This document shows, one piece after another, positions 24,284 to 32,532 of a DNA stretch of 36,088 bases. Within the stretch, counting starts at the first letter, position 1. Every line of letters begins with the position of its first letter. Source of the stretch: UBA6109 sp035366835. GTDB lineage: Bacteria; Desulfobacterota; Syntrophia; Syntrophales; UBA6109. Both the position numbers and the translations under genes were made by a program. The notes under the pieces were generated by a model. The model saw only the letters and a program-made list of their open reading frames with translations, did no database searches and was not told the origin of the DNA. The stretch spans positions 1-36,088 of the forward strand of contig DAOSIS010000031.1 in assembly GCA_035366835.1 (NCBI GenBank), read 5' to 3'.

Positions 24284-24312
24284 GCTATACCGGATCCGCG
24301 TCTGCGGCGCAA
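24284..24312 (-). promoter_or_regulatory. Candidate promoter of the YkgJ-like gene
   Basis: On the minus strand TTGCGC (24312-24307) and TATAGC (24289-24284) are 17 bp apart, with a start point about 25 nt before the ATG at 24252. The match is moderate. Confidence 0.4.
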
Positions 24313-24389
24313 CGGGGAACCGATTGCATCGCCCCGGCAAAGATGGTAGAGGGGAGCCGCAAAACGAATCGAGTCAGGTGGCACTTCCC

Positions 24390-24788
24390 ATGGTCCTGAA
24401 AGAAAAAACCCTTCTGCCGAACGGGCTGGAACTGGAGATCTGGGACCGCTCGCGGTCCATTGCCGCGGATACCGTCAAGGTCGAGCTTCTCGCCCGCATC
24501 CCCGTGAAGGTCGAGGCCATCTTCTTTCCCGCGAAGGAGCAGTTCGACCGTTTTGTCGCCGCCGCCGGTCCCGAGGTCCGTTATGAATACCGCCTGGAAA
24601 GGACTTTCGTCGCCCGGAACGCCGCGGATGCCGTCTTTGCGGAACTCCTGAACGCCTTCAAGAAGGATGCGCTCCCGTATCTGTCCAAACAGGATTTTGC
24701 GCAGCGGCTCGTCCGCGCCCGCTGCCGGGAAGTCGCCGCGCAATCCTTCCGCCGCCCGGCAGGAGACGACGGAGGAAACGGGAAATGA
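24390..24788 (+). CDS. Small conserved-looking protein coupled to the radical SAM gene
   Basis: Not recognised. The ATG at 24390 gives 132 residues (MVLKEKTLLPNGLELEIWD...), a mixed alpha/beta soluble protein with no membrane segment, no signal peptide and one cysteine. An N-terminal strand region about residues 1-60 has the pattern NGLELEIWDRSRSIAADTVKVELLARI. The last four bases overlap the start of the radical SAM gene (ATGA), so translation is coupled and a joint role is likely. The frame is open to the left up to 24282, but only the 24390 start has an AGGTGG-like site (8 nt upstream), and that one is weak. Confidence 0.7.
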   Translation: MVLKEKTLLPNGLELEIWDRSRSIAADTVKVELLARIPVKVEAIFFPAKEQFDRFVAAAGPEVRYEYRLERTFVARNAADAVFAELLNAFKKDALPYLSKQDFAQRLVRARCREVAAQSFRRPAGDDGGNGK

Positions 24789-27262
24789 ACTGGGAGGAGA
24801 TCCTCTCGTCCGTCGAAAAGCCGAGCCGGTACCTGGGCGGGGAGGCCAATGTCCCGCAGAAGGATCCGCGCGGCATCCGCCTCCGCTTTGCCCTTGCCTT
24901 TCCGGACACCTATGAAGTCGGCATGTCCCACCTGGGACTCCAGATCCTCTACGCCGTTCTGAACGACCTTCCCCGCGTCTCCGCCGAGCGTGTCTACGCG
25001 CCCTGGCCCGACATGGAACAGCGGCTCCGGGAGCACGGCATTCCGTTGAGTTCGCTGGAGTCGCACCTGCCGTTGAAGGATTTCGACATCGTCGGATTCT
25101 CGTTCCAATACGAGCTTTCCTACACCAACGTCCTCAACATGCTGGATCTGGGGGGAATCCCGATCCGTTCCAAGGACAGGGGACCGGACGATCCCCTCGT
25201 CATCGCCGGCGGTCCATCGGCCTTCAACCCCGTCCCCATGGCCTCCTTCATCGACGCCTTCGTCATCGGGGAAGGTGAAGAGGCGGTCGTCGAAATCGCC
25301 GCCGCCGTCGTAGCCGAGAAGGAAAAGACGAAGCGGCGCGAGGGGCTTCTGGAGGCGCTGGCTGCGATCCCCGGCGTCTATGTGCCGGCCCTGCACAACC
25401 CGGGCGCGGTGACGGTCCGGAAGCGCGTCGTGGCCGACCTCAACCGCTGGACCCTGCCCTGCCGGCCGGTGGTTCCTCTCATGAAGACGATCCACGACCG
25501 GATCTCCCTGGAGATCGCCCGCGGCTGCACCCGAGGGTGCCGCTTCTGCCAGGCGGGAATGGTCTGGCGGCCGCTGCGCGAACGGAGGACCGATGTCCTC
25601 GAGCGGATGGCCGACGGCATGGTGAACGCCACGGGCTACGAGGAAATCTCGCTGCTGTCGCTCAGTTCCGGGGACTTCAACGGGATCGGGACACTGCTCT
25701 CGACACTCATGGACCGCTATTACGAACGCCGCATCGCCTTGGCGCTGCCGTCTCTGCGCGTGGAAACCCTGAAGAAGGAGCTGATGGATGCGATCAGGCG
25801 CGTTCGCAAGACGAGCTTCACCCTGGCGCCCGAGGCGGGCACGCAGCGGCTCCGCGATGCGATCAACAAGGGAAATACGGAGCAGGATCTCCTGTCCACG
25901 GCCGGGACCGTCTTCGCCGCAGGCTGGCGCAACCTGAAGCTCTATTTCATGCTGGGCCTTCCCACCGAAACGGAGGCCGATCTCGAGGGGATCGCCGACC
26001 TCGCCTACAAGGTCCTGGGAGAGACCCGAAACCGCGGCCAGATCACGATCAGCCTCTCCACGTTCGTGCCGAAACCGCACACGCCTTTCCAGTGGCAGCG
26101 CCAGATCGGCATCGAAGAGACGCTCGCCCGCCAGGAATTCTTCAAACGGCGGATCCGGCACCGCAACCTCTCCGTCAAGTGGCACGATGCGCGGATGAGC
26201 CTGCTCGAAGGCGTCCTTTCCCGCGGGGACGAGCGCGCCGGTTCCCTCGTGGAACAGGCCTTCCGCCTTGGCTGCAGGTTCGACGGGTGGAGCGAGCGGT
26301 TCCGCTTCGAATGGTGGGAAGAGGCGCTCAGGAAAACCGGCCTGTCCGTCGACCGGTCCCTCGACAGCCGCAGCGCCGATGACGAACTGCCCTGGGATTT
26401 CGTCGATACGGGCGTACGGAAGGCCTATCTTGCCGGGGAAGCCGGGAAGGCCCTGGACGGATTGATGACGGAGGACTGCCGTTTCGGGGCCTGCGGGGAC
26501 TGCGGCGCCTGCGACGGAAGGGAGATCCGCATCGTCACCAATCCCCGGGAAACCACCGGGCCGTCGGCATCCGGAGCGGCCGAGCTCCCGGCGGGCGTCG
26601 GGTCTCCGGCGCAGCGCTTTGAAATCCGGTTCTCCAAGAGGGGGCGGGCAAGGTTTCTCTCCCACCTCGAGGCGGCGACGGCCCTTTTTCGCGCCTTCAA
26701 CCGCGCCGGCATCGCCCTTGCGTACTCCCAGGGATTCCACCCGCACCCGAAGATCTCTTTCGCCTGCGCCACGGCCGTGGGGGTGGAAAGCGACGGGGAA
26801 TTCGCCGAGGTGCAGCTTCACGGCTCCCGAGTCGAGGCAGGCGAAATACCCGCAAGAGTCAACCCCTGCCTGCCGCAGGGGCTGGCGATCGAGGCTGCCG
26901 AGAAACTCCCGCCCGACGGGCCGTCGCGCTTCGCCCGGATCGCGGGATTCGATTTCCAGATTGCCCTGCCCCTTGATCTGCCGGACGCCTCGCTCCCCTC
27001 TCTGGAAGACAGGATCGCCGGCTTCCTCGCCGCCGGGCGCTGCGAGATCGTCCGGGAGGGCGGCGGCAAGACCTCCGTCCGTGACATCCGGCCGCTCGTG
27101 GAACGTCTGACGCTGAACCGGGAAGAAAAACGCATCGACATGACCGTGCGGTTTTCGCCGGCGGGAACCGTCCGGCCGGCGGACGTCCTTTCGCAGGTGC
27201 TGGGGGTGGCGCCCTCCGATCTTCCGCGGTACCGGATCCGCAAGACCGGGACTTTTCGGTGA
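24785..27262 (+). CDS. Radical SAM protein fused to DUF2344 (TIGR03960 + TIGR03936 type)
   Basis: Predicted B12-binding-like radical SAM enzyme of unknown substrate. The 825-residue protein has an N-terminal part resembling a cobalamin-binding fold (about 1-190, with FPDTYEVGMSHLGLQ and VIAGGPSAFNPVPMASF). A radical SAM core follows with C248-x3-C252-x2-C255 (RGCTRGCRFCQAGM) for the 4Fe-4S cluster. A further cysteine cluster lies at C565, C570, C573 and C576 (CRFGACGDCGAC), and a DUF2344 domain occupies about 615-825 (FSKRGRARFLSHLE ... YSQGFHPHPKISF). In some genomes the two halves are separate genes. It is followed by rplU-rpmA-obgE, a neighbourhood I recall for this fusion in several bacteria, suggesting a role connected with translation or tRNA. 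Confidence 0.9.
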   Translation: MNWEEILSSVEKPSRYLGGEANVPQKDPRGIRLRFALAFPDTYEVGMSHLGLQILYAVLNDLPRVSAERVYAPWPDMEQRLREHGIPLSSLESHLPLKDFDIVGFSFQYELSYTNVLNMLDLGGIPIRSKDRGPDDPLVIAGGPSAFNPVPMASFIDAFVIGEGEEAVVEIAAAVVAEKEKTKRREGLLEALAAIPGVYVPALHNPGAVTVRKRVVADLNRWTLPCRPVVPLMKTIHDRISLEIARGCTRGCRFCQAGMVWRPLRERRTDVLERMADGMVNATGYEEISLLSLSSGDFNGIGTLLSTLMDRYYERRIALALPSLRVETLKKELMDAIRRVRKTSFTLAPEAGTQRLRDAINKGNTEQDLLSTAGTVFAAGWRNLKLYFMLGLPTETEADLEGIADLAYKVLGETRNRGQITISLSTFVPKPHTPFQWQRQIGIEETLARQEFFKRRIRHRNLSVKWHDARMSLLEGVLSRGDERAGSLVEQAFRLGCRFDGWSERFRFEWWEEALRKTGLSVDRSLDSRSADDELPWDFVDTGVRKAYLAGEAGKALDGLMTEDCRFGACGDCGACDGREIRIVTNPRETTGPSASGAAELPAGVGSPAQRFEIRFSKRGRARFLSHLEAATALFRAFNRAGIALAYSQGFHPHPKISFACATAVGVESDGEFAEVQLHGSRVEAGEIPARVNPCLPQGLAIEAAEKLPPDGPSRFARIAGFDFQIALPLDLPDASLPSLEDRIAGFLAAGRCEIVREGGGKTSVRDIRPLVERLTLNREEKRIDMTVRFSPAGTVRPADVLSQVLGVAPSDLPRYRIRKTGTFR

Positions 27263-27317
27263 CAGGCAATCCTTCGGACATGCCGACATGCCGGCCGGAT
27301 GGCGTCGATTTTTGTTG

Positions 27318-27347
27318 TTGACAAACGTTACGATCTGCGGCTATAAG
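27318..27347 (+). promoter_or_regulatory. Promoter of rplU-rpmA
   Basis: TTGACA (27318-27323) and TATAAG (27342-27347) are 18 bp apart, nearly consensus. The start point near 27354 leaves a leader of about 28 nt before the rplU ATG. The same TTGACA-18-TATAAG combination drives the riboswitch-controlled transporter at 33345-33374. Confidence 0.8.
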
Positions 27348-27381
27348 AGGCGCTTCAAAAAATCCAGATAAGGATTGTCCT

Positions 27382-27693
27382 ATGTACGCAGTCATCAAGA
27401 CAGGCGGGAAACAACACAGGGTCTCGGCAGGCGAGGTCCTCAACGTAGAGAAGATTCCCGGGAACCGCGGCGACGAGGTCGTATTCGACCAGGTGCTGAT
27501 GGTGGCCGGGGACGGCAAGGTCCGCGTGGGCAAGCCCTATGTCGAAGGGGCAAAAGTGGTCGGTGAGATCGTCACCCAGGCCAAGGCGAGGAAAATCTAC
27601 GTTTTTCACATGAAGAAGCGCAAGGGCTTCAGCAAGAAGACCGGTCACCGGCAGCCCTTCACGAGCATGAAGATCAAGGAAATATCGGCATAG
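27382..27693 (+). CDS. rplU: 50S ribosomal protein L21
   Basis: Structural protein of the large ribosomal subunit that binds 23S rRNA. The 103-residue protein matches the family from end to end: MYAVIKTGGKQHRVSAGEVL, DQVLMV, VGKPYVEGAKVVGEIV and the C-terminal KKRKGFSKKTGHRQPFTSMKI. Start ATG 27382 has AAGGA 7 nt upstream. It is followed 13 bp on by rpmA, the invariant partner, and preceded by its own promoter. Confidence 0.98.
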   Translation: MYAVIKTGGKQHRVSAGEVLNVEKIPGNRGDEVVFDQVLMVAGDGKVRVGKPYVEGAKVVGEIVTQAKARKIYVFHMKKRKGFSKKTGHRQPFTSMKIKEISA

Positions 27694-27706
27694 GAGGATT
27701 TTCGGT

Positions 27707-27961
27707 ATGGCGCACAAGAAAGGTCAGGGAAGCTCCCGCAACGGCCGGGACAGCAATTCCCAGCGAAGGGGCGTTAAGGTGTTCGGCGGCCAACCGATCC
27801 ATGCCGGTTCCATCATCGTTCGCCAGGTGGGAACCAAGATCCATCCCGGCGTGAACGTCGGATTGGGCAGGGATTTCACACTCTTCTCGAAGATCACGGG
27901 CGTCGTGAAGTTCGAGCGGCTCGACAAGAAGCGCAAGAAGGTCAGCGTCTACGCCGCCTGA
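27707..27961 (+). CDS. rpmA: 50S ribosomal protein L27
   Basis: Large-subunit ribosomal protein whose N-terminal tail reaches the peptidyl transferase centre. The 84 residues include MAHKKGQGSSRNGRDSNSQR, VKVFGGQPIHAGSIIVRQ and GTKIHPGVNVGLGRD, all family-typical. The mature-type N terminus MAHKK is complete, with no cleavable extension of the Firmicutes kind. The ribosome-binding site GGAGG is 9 nt before the ATG. A Rho-independent hairpin follows at 28027-28058, ahead of obgE. Confidence 0.98.
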   Translation: MAHKKGQGSSRNGRDSNSQRRGVKVFGGQPIHAGSIIVRQVGTKIHPGVNVGLGRDFTLFSKITGVVKFERLDKKRKKVSVYAA

Positions 27962-28026
27962 ATTCTGCCTGTACGGCGGCGGGTGATCACAACGGCATCC
28001 ATCCCCAGCATTCCCTGAAATACTTG

Positions 28027-28058
28027 AAGGCACTCCCGGCAGTGCCTTTCTTTCTTTT
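28027..28058 (+). terminator. Terminator or attenuator between rpmA and obgE
   Basis: AAGGCACT (28027-28034) and AGTGCCTT (28041-28048) form a perfect 8-bp stem with the loop CCCGGC, followed by TCTTTCTTTT. The position, 30 bp before the obgE start and with no clear promoter in between, suggests partial termination that lowers obgE expression relative to the ribosomal proteins. Confidence 0.7.
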
Positions 28059-28077
28059 CCGGGGTCCCCTTTTTCCT

Positions 28078-29118
28078 ATGAAATTCATCGACGAGGCGAA
28101 AATCTACGTCAAGGCCGGTGACGGCGGGAGGGGATGCGTCAGCTTCCGGAGGGAGAAGTTCGTCCCGCGCGGCGGGCCGGACGGCGGCGACGGCGGGAAG
28201 GGGGGCGACGTGGTGGTTCGGGCCTCGGCCAGCGCAAGGACGCTCCTGGATCTCAAGTACCGCCAGCATCACTTTGCCAGGCACGGTGAACACGGCAAGG
28301 GAAGCAACCGGACTGGCGCCGATTCGCCGGACGTCATCGTGGTCGTCCCGGTCGGAACGGTCGTGAAGGATGCAAGGACCGGAGAGATCATCGCCGACCT
28401 CACGGTCGTCGACCAGGAGGTAATCGCCGCCCGGGGCGGCAGGGGCGGCCAGGGCAATGCGAAATTCGCCACCGCGACGAGGCAGGCGCCCCGCTTCGCC
28501 CAGCCGGGAGAGCCGGGCGAAGAACGGACGATCCTGCTGGAATTGAAACTCCTCGCGGACGTCGGCATCATCGGCATGCCCAACGTGGGAAAATCGACTT
28601 TCATATCGAGGGTGTCTGCGGCCCGGCCGAAAATCGCCGACTACCCCTTCACCACGCTCGTCCCCAATCTCGGCGTCGTTTCCTGCGGGGAGGGCCGGAG
28701 TTTCGTGGTGGCGGACATCCCGGGGTTGCTCGAGGGGGCCCACGAAGGTGTGGGCATGGGCATCCGCTTTCTTCGGCATGTCGAACGGACGAAGGTCCTG
28801 TTCCACATCCTGGACCTCTCCCGCGAGCCCTACGGAGGGGCCGGCCACGACCACGAGGTCGTCAACCGGGAGCTGGAGCGTTTCAGCGCGGAAATGATCC
28901 GCAAACCGCAGATCGTCGGCGTGAACAAGATCGATCTCCCGGTCAGCCGGGAGCGGCTGAAAAACGCCGTTGACTTCTTTGCCGGGAAGGGCATAAGGGT
29001 TCTACCCTTTTCCGCCGCAACGGGTGAGGGCATCGCGGCGGTCCTGCAGGCCATGATCCTTCGCCTTCAGGAAGCGGGCACCCCGGAGCGGCAGGAAGGC
29101 GCGGAAGAGGAGTCTTGA
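28078..29118 (+). CDS. obgE: GTPase ObgE/CgtA
   Basis: Essential GTPase that binds the 50S subunit and links ribosome assembly with the stringent response. The 346-residue protein has the glycine-rich Obg fold (residues 1-158, GDGGRGCVSFRREKF and PDGGDGGKGGDV), then the G domain with P-loop GMPNVGKS at 166-173, switch II DIPGLLEG at 213-220 and NKID about 282-285. The variable C-terminal domain of the longer Obg proteins is absent or very short. Start ATG 28078 (MKFIDEAKIYV) is the family start; the frame is open upstream but the ribosome-binding site is poor either way. proB follows after 36 bp. Confidence 0.95.
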   Translation: MKFIDEAKIYVKAGDGGRGCVSFRREKFVPRGGPDGGDGGKGGDVVVRASASARTLLDLKYRQHHFARHGEHGKGSNRTGADSPDVIVVVPVGTVVKDARTGEIIADLTVVDQEVIAARGGRGGQGNAKFATATRQAPRFAQPGEPGEERTILLELKLLADVGIIGMPNVGKSTFISRVSAARPKIADYPFTTLVPNLGVVSCGEGRSFVVADIPGLLEGAHEGVGMGIRFLRHVERTKVLFHILDLSREPYGGAGHDHEVVNRELERFSAEMIRKPQIVGVNKIDLPVSRERLKNAVDFFAGKGIRVLPFSAATGEGIAAVLQAMILRLQEAGTPERQEGAEEES

Positions 29119-29154
29119 AGGCAGCGTTTGCGACCCGCCAAGGTAGGTGTTGAA

Positions 29155-30360
29155 ATGAACACATCGTGCATCCGCAAAGAGATTCTCAAGGGCGTCCGGA
29201 AGGTCGTCATCAAGATCGGCAGCGCCGTGCTGACCGGCGAAGACGGCCTCGACCTCCAGCTGATCGAGCAGATGGTCGCCGAGATCGCGGAGTTGACCCG
29301 GCGCGGCTACTCGGTCGTGATGGTCACCTCCGGCGCCATCGCATCGGGCAAGCATCGCCTGGGCATCGCCGGCAAGCTGAAAAGCATCCCGCAGAAGCAG
29401 GCGGCGGCGGCCGTCGGCCAGGGCCGCCTGATGCGCGTGTATTCCAACGCCTTCGGCAAGCACGGACTGTTCGTGGGGCAGATGCTGCTCACCATGAATG
29501 ACCTCACGGACCGCAGGGGCTTCATCAACACCCGGAACACCCTTTCCACGCTCATCGAATGGAAAGTCATTCCAATCATCAACGAGAACGACACCGTCGC
29601 CGTGGACGAGATCAAGTTCGGAGACAACGACAATCTCGCGGCGATGATCACGAACATCACGGAGGCCCACCTGCTGATCAATCTGACGGGAACGGAAGGC
29701 CTCTACGACCGCAACCCCGCGACGTCGAAGAACGCCAAGCTGATCCCTCTGGTCAGGGAAATCACCGAGGAGATCGAAGCGGCGGCGACCGGCGAGACCA
29801 GCGCCGTCGGACTGGGCGGCATGAAGAGCAAGGTGCAGGCGGCCAAGAAGGTGACTTGCTTCGGCATTCCCTGCATCATCGCCCCGGGAAAGGAAAAAGG
29901 GATCCTGCTGGATCTTTTCGCCGGAAAGGAGAAAGGCACGCTCTTCCTGCCCATGAAGGACCATCTGAGCAGCCGCAAGTCTTGGATCGCCTTCACCCTG
30001 CGGCCCCGAGGAAAACTGGTGCTGGACGAAGGGGCGGTGCAGGCGGTTCTGGAAGAGGGGAAGAGCCTTCTTCCGTCGGGGATTCTGAGCGTGGAAGGAG
30101 CCTTCGTCGCCGGCGACCCGGTGACGTGCGTGGATGCGGAAGGGCGGGTCCTGGCGAAGGGGCTCGTCAATTACACCGCCGACGAGATCCAGAAGATCAA
30201 GGGGTTGAAGAGCTCCAAGATCGAGCAGGTCCTGGGATACAAGGACTACGACGAAGTCATCCACCGGGACAATCTCGCCGTCGAGAAAGGGCTGCAGGCG
30301 AAGTCGCGATTGCAGGGGGACGAGGCGTCCCCCGACGCATGCCGCAACGACGGAGAATGA
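29155..30360 (+). CDS. proB: Glutamate 5-kinase with PUA domain
   Basis: First enzyme of proline synthesis; phosphorylates glutamate to gamma-glutamyl phosphate. The 401-residue protein has an amino-acid kinase domain (VVIKIGSAVLTGE, VMVTSGAIASGKHRLG, MLLTMNDLTDRRGFINTRNTL, INENDTVAVDEIKFGDND, GLGGMKSKVQAAK) followed by a C-terminal PUA domain (about 285-365, SRKSWIAFTLRPRGKLVLDEGA). A 25-residue polar tail extends beyond the usual end. Start ATG 29155 is preceded by AAGGTAGG. proA, the usual partner, is not in the window; obgE-proB adjacency is common. Confidence 0.96.
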   Translation: MNTSCIRKEILKGVRKVVIKIGSAVLTGEDGLDLQLIEQMVAEIAELTRRGYSVVMVTSGAIASGKHRLGIAGKLKSIPQKQAAAAVGQGRLMRVYSNAFGKHGLFVGQMLLTMNDLTDRRGFINTRNTLSTLIEWKVIPIINENDTVAVDEIKFGDNDNLAAMITNITEAHLLINLTGTEGLYDRNPATSKNAKLIPLVREITEEIEAAATGETSAVGLGGMKSKVQAAKKVTCFGIPCIIAPGKEKGILLDLFAGKEKGTLFLPMKDHLSSRKSWIAFTLRPRGKLVLDEGAVQAVLEEGKSLLPSGILSVEGAFVAGDPVTCVDAEGRVLAKGLVNYTADEIQKIKGLKSSKIEQVLGYKDYDEVIHRDNLAVEKGLQAKSRLQGDEASPDACRNDGE

Positions 30361-30403
30361 GGCACGGCCATGGCCCGGCGTCCGGAACTCTCCTGCGAAG
30401 CCT

Positions 30404-30874
30404 TCAGATCTGCTCGAGCATCGCCTCGTTCACCATTTCGCCGTTCGTGATCACGCAGGAGTTCACGCAGCCAACGCGATTGCACACGCCGATGCAGTCC
30501 CGGAAGTTGTGATCCAGCGTAAGGAAGAGCGCGATCAGGTCTCCGCCGCAGCGGCAAGCCGTGTAGACCGGCAGCTTCTTGTTGCACGTCGGGCATTGGA
30601 TTTCCACGATCTTCCCTTCCTGCAGGTCGATGTCGAGTGCCACCCGCACCTTCTCGCCGAAGATGGGACTCAGGGCAACCAGGCCCTTGGCCTTCCCGTC
30701 CTTGACCTTGAGCAGGATCCCCCGGTGACCGTTGAACGTCGCCCGCTCGCTGATGAGACGGTGCCCGTTCTGACAGTAGAGATCGCACACGACCAGGACT
30801 TTTTTCGCCTCGGCCATGGCCTTGTCGATCGGGTTCGGGATGAGCAGCATTCCTTTTTCATCGTAGAGCGCCAT
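30404..30874 (-). CDS. Cysteine-rich protein of unknown function
   Basis: Not recognised. The 156-residue soluble protein has at least ten cysteines in a zinc-binding-like order: C30 and C34 (VVCDLYCQNGH), a CPTC pair about 94-97, CRC near 107-109, then a run DCIGVCNRVGCVNSC near the C terminus. No signal peptide or membrane helix is seen, so it is cytoplasmic and could bind Zn or Fe-S. Start ATG 30874 has GGAGGTGA 6 nt upstream, so it is a translated gene. A TTGACG/TACCAT pair (16 bp) on its strand near 30924-30950 is a possible promoter. It converges with proB (43 bp between stops) and diverges from the patatin gene. Confidence 0.8.
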   Translation of the reverse strand: MALYDEKGMLLIPNPIDKAMAEAKKVLVVCDLYCQNGHRLISERATFNGHRGILLKVKDGKAKGLVALSPIFGEKVRVALDIDLQEGKIVEIQCPTCNKKLPVYTACRCGGDLIALFLTLDHNFRDCIGVCNRVGCVNSCVITNGEMVNEAMLEQI

Positions 30875-30970
30875 GGGGCTTCACCTCCGTTGCCGTTTTG
30901 TCGCAGGGACATCCTATCATGGTACAAGTCCCCTCTACAACGTCAATCGGCTGAGTGAGGACCGCTTCTT

Positions 30971-30999
30971 TTGAAGTTCTCCGGCCGTTGTGATAGAAA
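30971..30999 (+). promoter_or_regulatory. Promoter of the patatin lipoprotein gene
   Basis: TTGAAG (30971-30976) and TAGAAA (30994-30999) are 17 bp apart. The TAGAAA box is the same as that in the rRNA promoter P2. The leader would be about 60 nt. Confidence 0.5.
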
Positions 31000-31067
31000 G
31001 ACGGCCTCGCCCCGGCGGCCGGAGCAGCCGCCGCGGACTTCGCCCGCTTCTAGCGAGGAGTGTCTCC

Positions 31068-31970
31068 ATGAGCATGACACGCCGTCTTCTCCCTTGGTTT
31101 GGGGTCATGGCGGCCGTCCTGGCCGCGGCCTGCGCACCGAAGCAGGCACCCGCCCCGATCCCGCCAAAACCGGCGAAGGTGGCCGTTGTCCTGGGCGCGG
31201 GCGCCGCGAAGGGATTTGCCCATGTCGGCGTTCTCAAGGTGCTGGAGTCCCACAAAATCCCCGTCTCCATGATCGTGGGTACGAGCGTGGGAAGCTTCGT
31301 CGGCAGCCTGTACGCCTCCTGCCGGGATGCCTATCATTTGCAGACGCTCTCCTTCTCCCTCGACCGGGATGACGTGGTCGACCTCGTGCTGCCGGACAAC
31401 GGTTTCGTGGCGGGGGAAAAGCTGGAGGCCTTCATCAACCGCCAGGTGAAGGGACTGCCTCTGGAAAAGTTGAAAATCCCGTTCTTCGCCGTTGCGACGG
31501 ACATCGCTTCGGGCGCCGAGACGGTCTTCGCCACCGGCAACACGGGCATAGCCGTCCGCGCAAGCTGCTCCATTCCGGGGGTCTTCAAACCGGTGCGCAT
31601 CCTGAACAGGACCTATGTGGACGGAGGCCTCGTCAGCCCCGTGGCTGTGGAAGCGGCGCGGCGCATGGGCGCCGATGTCGTGATCGCCGTCGACATCTCC
31701 TCGGCCGTCGTCGACGGAGCGGCCCCGAAAGGCACCGTCGAGGCGATCCTGAAGTCCGTCGACATCATGTACGCCAAGATCGCCGCCGTTCAGATCAGGC
31801 GGGCGGATATCGTAATCAGACCCCGGGTGGGGCACATCGCTTCGGGGGATTTCTCGAAACGCCACGAGGCCGTATTGGAGGGAGAGAGGGCGGCAATGGA
31901 AGCCCTGCCCTCCCTTCAGGCGATCTTGGAACGCCTGAGAGCGGAAGGCCGCCTGCCGGCAAGTTCTTGA
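31068..31970 (+). CDS. Patatin-like phospholipase lipoprotein (RssA/NTE type)
   Basis: Predicted serine lipase or phospholipase attached to the envelope. The 300-residue protein starts MSMTRRLLPW, has a hydrophobic segment, and a lipobox ending AAAC with the lipidated cysteine at residue 22, so it should be a lipoprotein. The patatin domain has the oxyanion loop GAGAAKGFAHVGVL (about 43-56; the usual form is DGGG or GGGGAKG), nucleophile S73 in GTSVG, and catalytic D185 in YVDGGL. Start ATG 31068 has GAGGAG 7 nt upstream; ATG 31074 is possible. The serine-aspartate dyad is complete, so the enzyme should be active. Substrate unknown. Confidence 0.9.
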   Translation: MSMTRRLLPWFGVMAAVLAAACAPKQAPAPIPPKPAKVAVVLGAGAAKGFAHVGVLKVLESHKIPVSMIVGTSVGSFVGSLYASCRDAYHLQTLSFSLDRDDVVDLVLPDNGFVAGEKLEAFINRQVKGLPLEKLKIPFFAVATDIASGAETVFATGNTGIAVRASCSIPGVFKPVRILNRTYVDGGLVSPVAVEAARRMGADVVIAVDISSAVVDGAAPKGTVEAILKSVDIMYAKIAAVQIRRADIVIRPRVGHIASGDFSKRHEAVLEGERAAMEALPSLQAILERLRAEGRLPASS

Positions 31971-31983
31971 AGGGCCTGCCCCG

Positions 31984-32532
31984 CTAGAGGATGTAGCGGG
32001 CCTCGACCCGCCCGGCCCGATCGAACCGCACTCCCTCGATTTCCAGCAGGGTCCGCTTCAGGGCCAATCCGCCGCCGAAACCGCCGAGCGATCCGTCGGC
32101 ACGCAGGGTCCTATGGCAGGGGATGATCGGGGGAAAGGGATTGGTCGCCAGGGCGCGACCGACGGCCCGTGCCGCGCCGGGGCTGCCGACTGCCGTCGCC
32201 AGGCGGCCGTACGTCGTCACGAAACCGCGCGGGATACGGACCTGGGCCCGAAGCACGGCCGCGTGGAAATCGGCGAGTCGTTCGAAGGCCAGCAGGTTCA
32301 AGTCAAACTTCGGCGTCTGTCCGGACAGCATCTTCCGGATCGAAGCCTCCTCGCCGCCCGCCTTCCCGGGAACGGCGTCCGGATACTCCCGCCGGATGAG
32401 GGACTCGACGTCTTCCCGGCGCGGCAGAAAGATCCTTTCAAAGCGCCTGACCCTTCCTGCAGCCGTCCAGACGGCCCCGGACATCCCGAGGTCGGTCGGG
32501 ATCAGCACGTAGAATCGTGCAACGGATGTCAT
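31984..32532 (-). CDS. ogt: Methylated-DNA-protein cysteine methyltransferase (Ogt-like)
   Basis: Suicide DNA-repair protein that transfers alkyl groups from O6-alkylguanine to its own cysteine. In the 182-residue protein the acceptor C139 lies in the intact IPCHR motif, preceded by the HTH-like segment GFVTTYGRLATAVGSPGAARAVG and followed by GSLGGFGGGLALKRTLLEIEGV. The region after PCHR reads RTL where most homologues have RVV or RVI, and GGFGGG for the common GGY.GG. The N-terminal ribonuclease-H-like domain is poorly conserved, as usual. The start at ATG 32532 overlaps the stop of the transporter gene by 4 bp (ATGA), so it shares that riboswitch-controlled transcript. Confidence 0.9.
   Translation of the reverse strand: MTSVARFYVLIPTDLGMSGAVWTAAGRVRRFERIFLPRREDVESLIRREYPDAVPGKAGGEEASIRKMLSGQTPKFDLNLLAFERLADFHAAVLRAQVRIPRGFVTTYGRLATAVGSPGAARAVGRALATNPFPPIIPCHRTLRADGSLGGFGGGLALKRTLLEIEGVRFDRAGRVEARYIL

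Noticed and set aside
24581..27289. 902-codon minus-strand frame opposite the radical SAM gene
   Set aside because: The plus strand carries the conserved CxxxCxxC and DUF2344 motifs; the opposite frame is Arg/Pro/Gly-rich with no recognisable domain.
29143..29157. GTAGGTGTTGAAA before proB, identical over 13 bp to the left end of the MITE-like element at 20949
   Set aside because: There is no inverted partner or hairpin core near proB, so a chance match or a tiny relic cannot be told apart.
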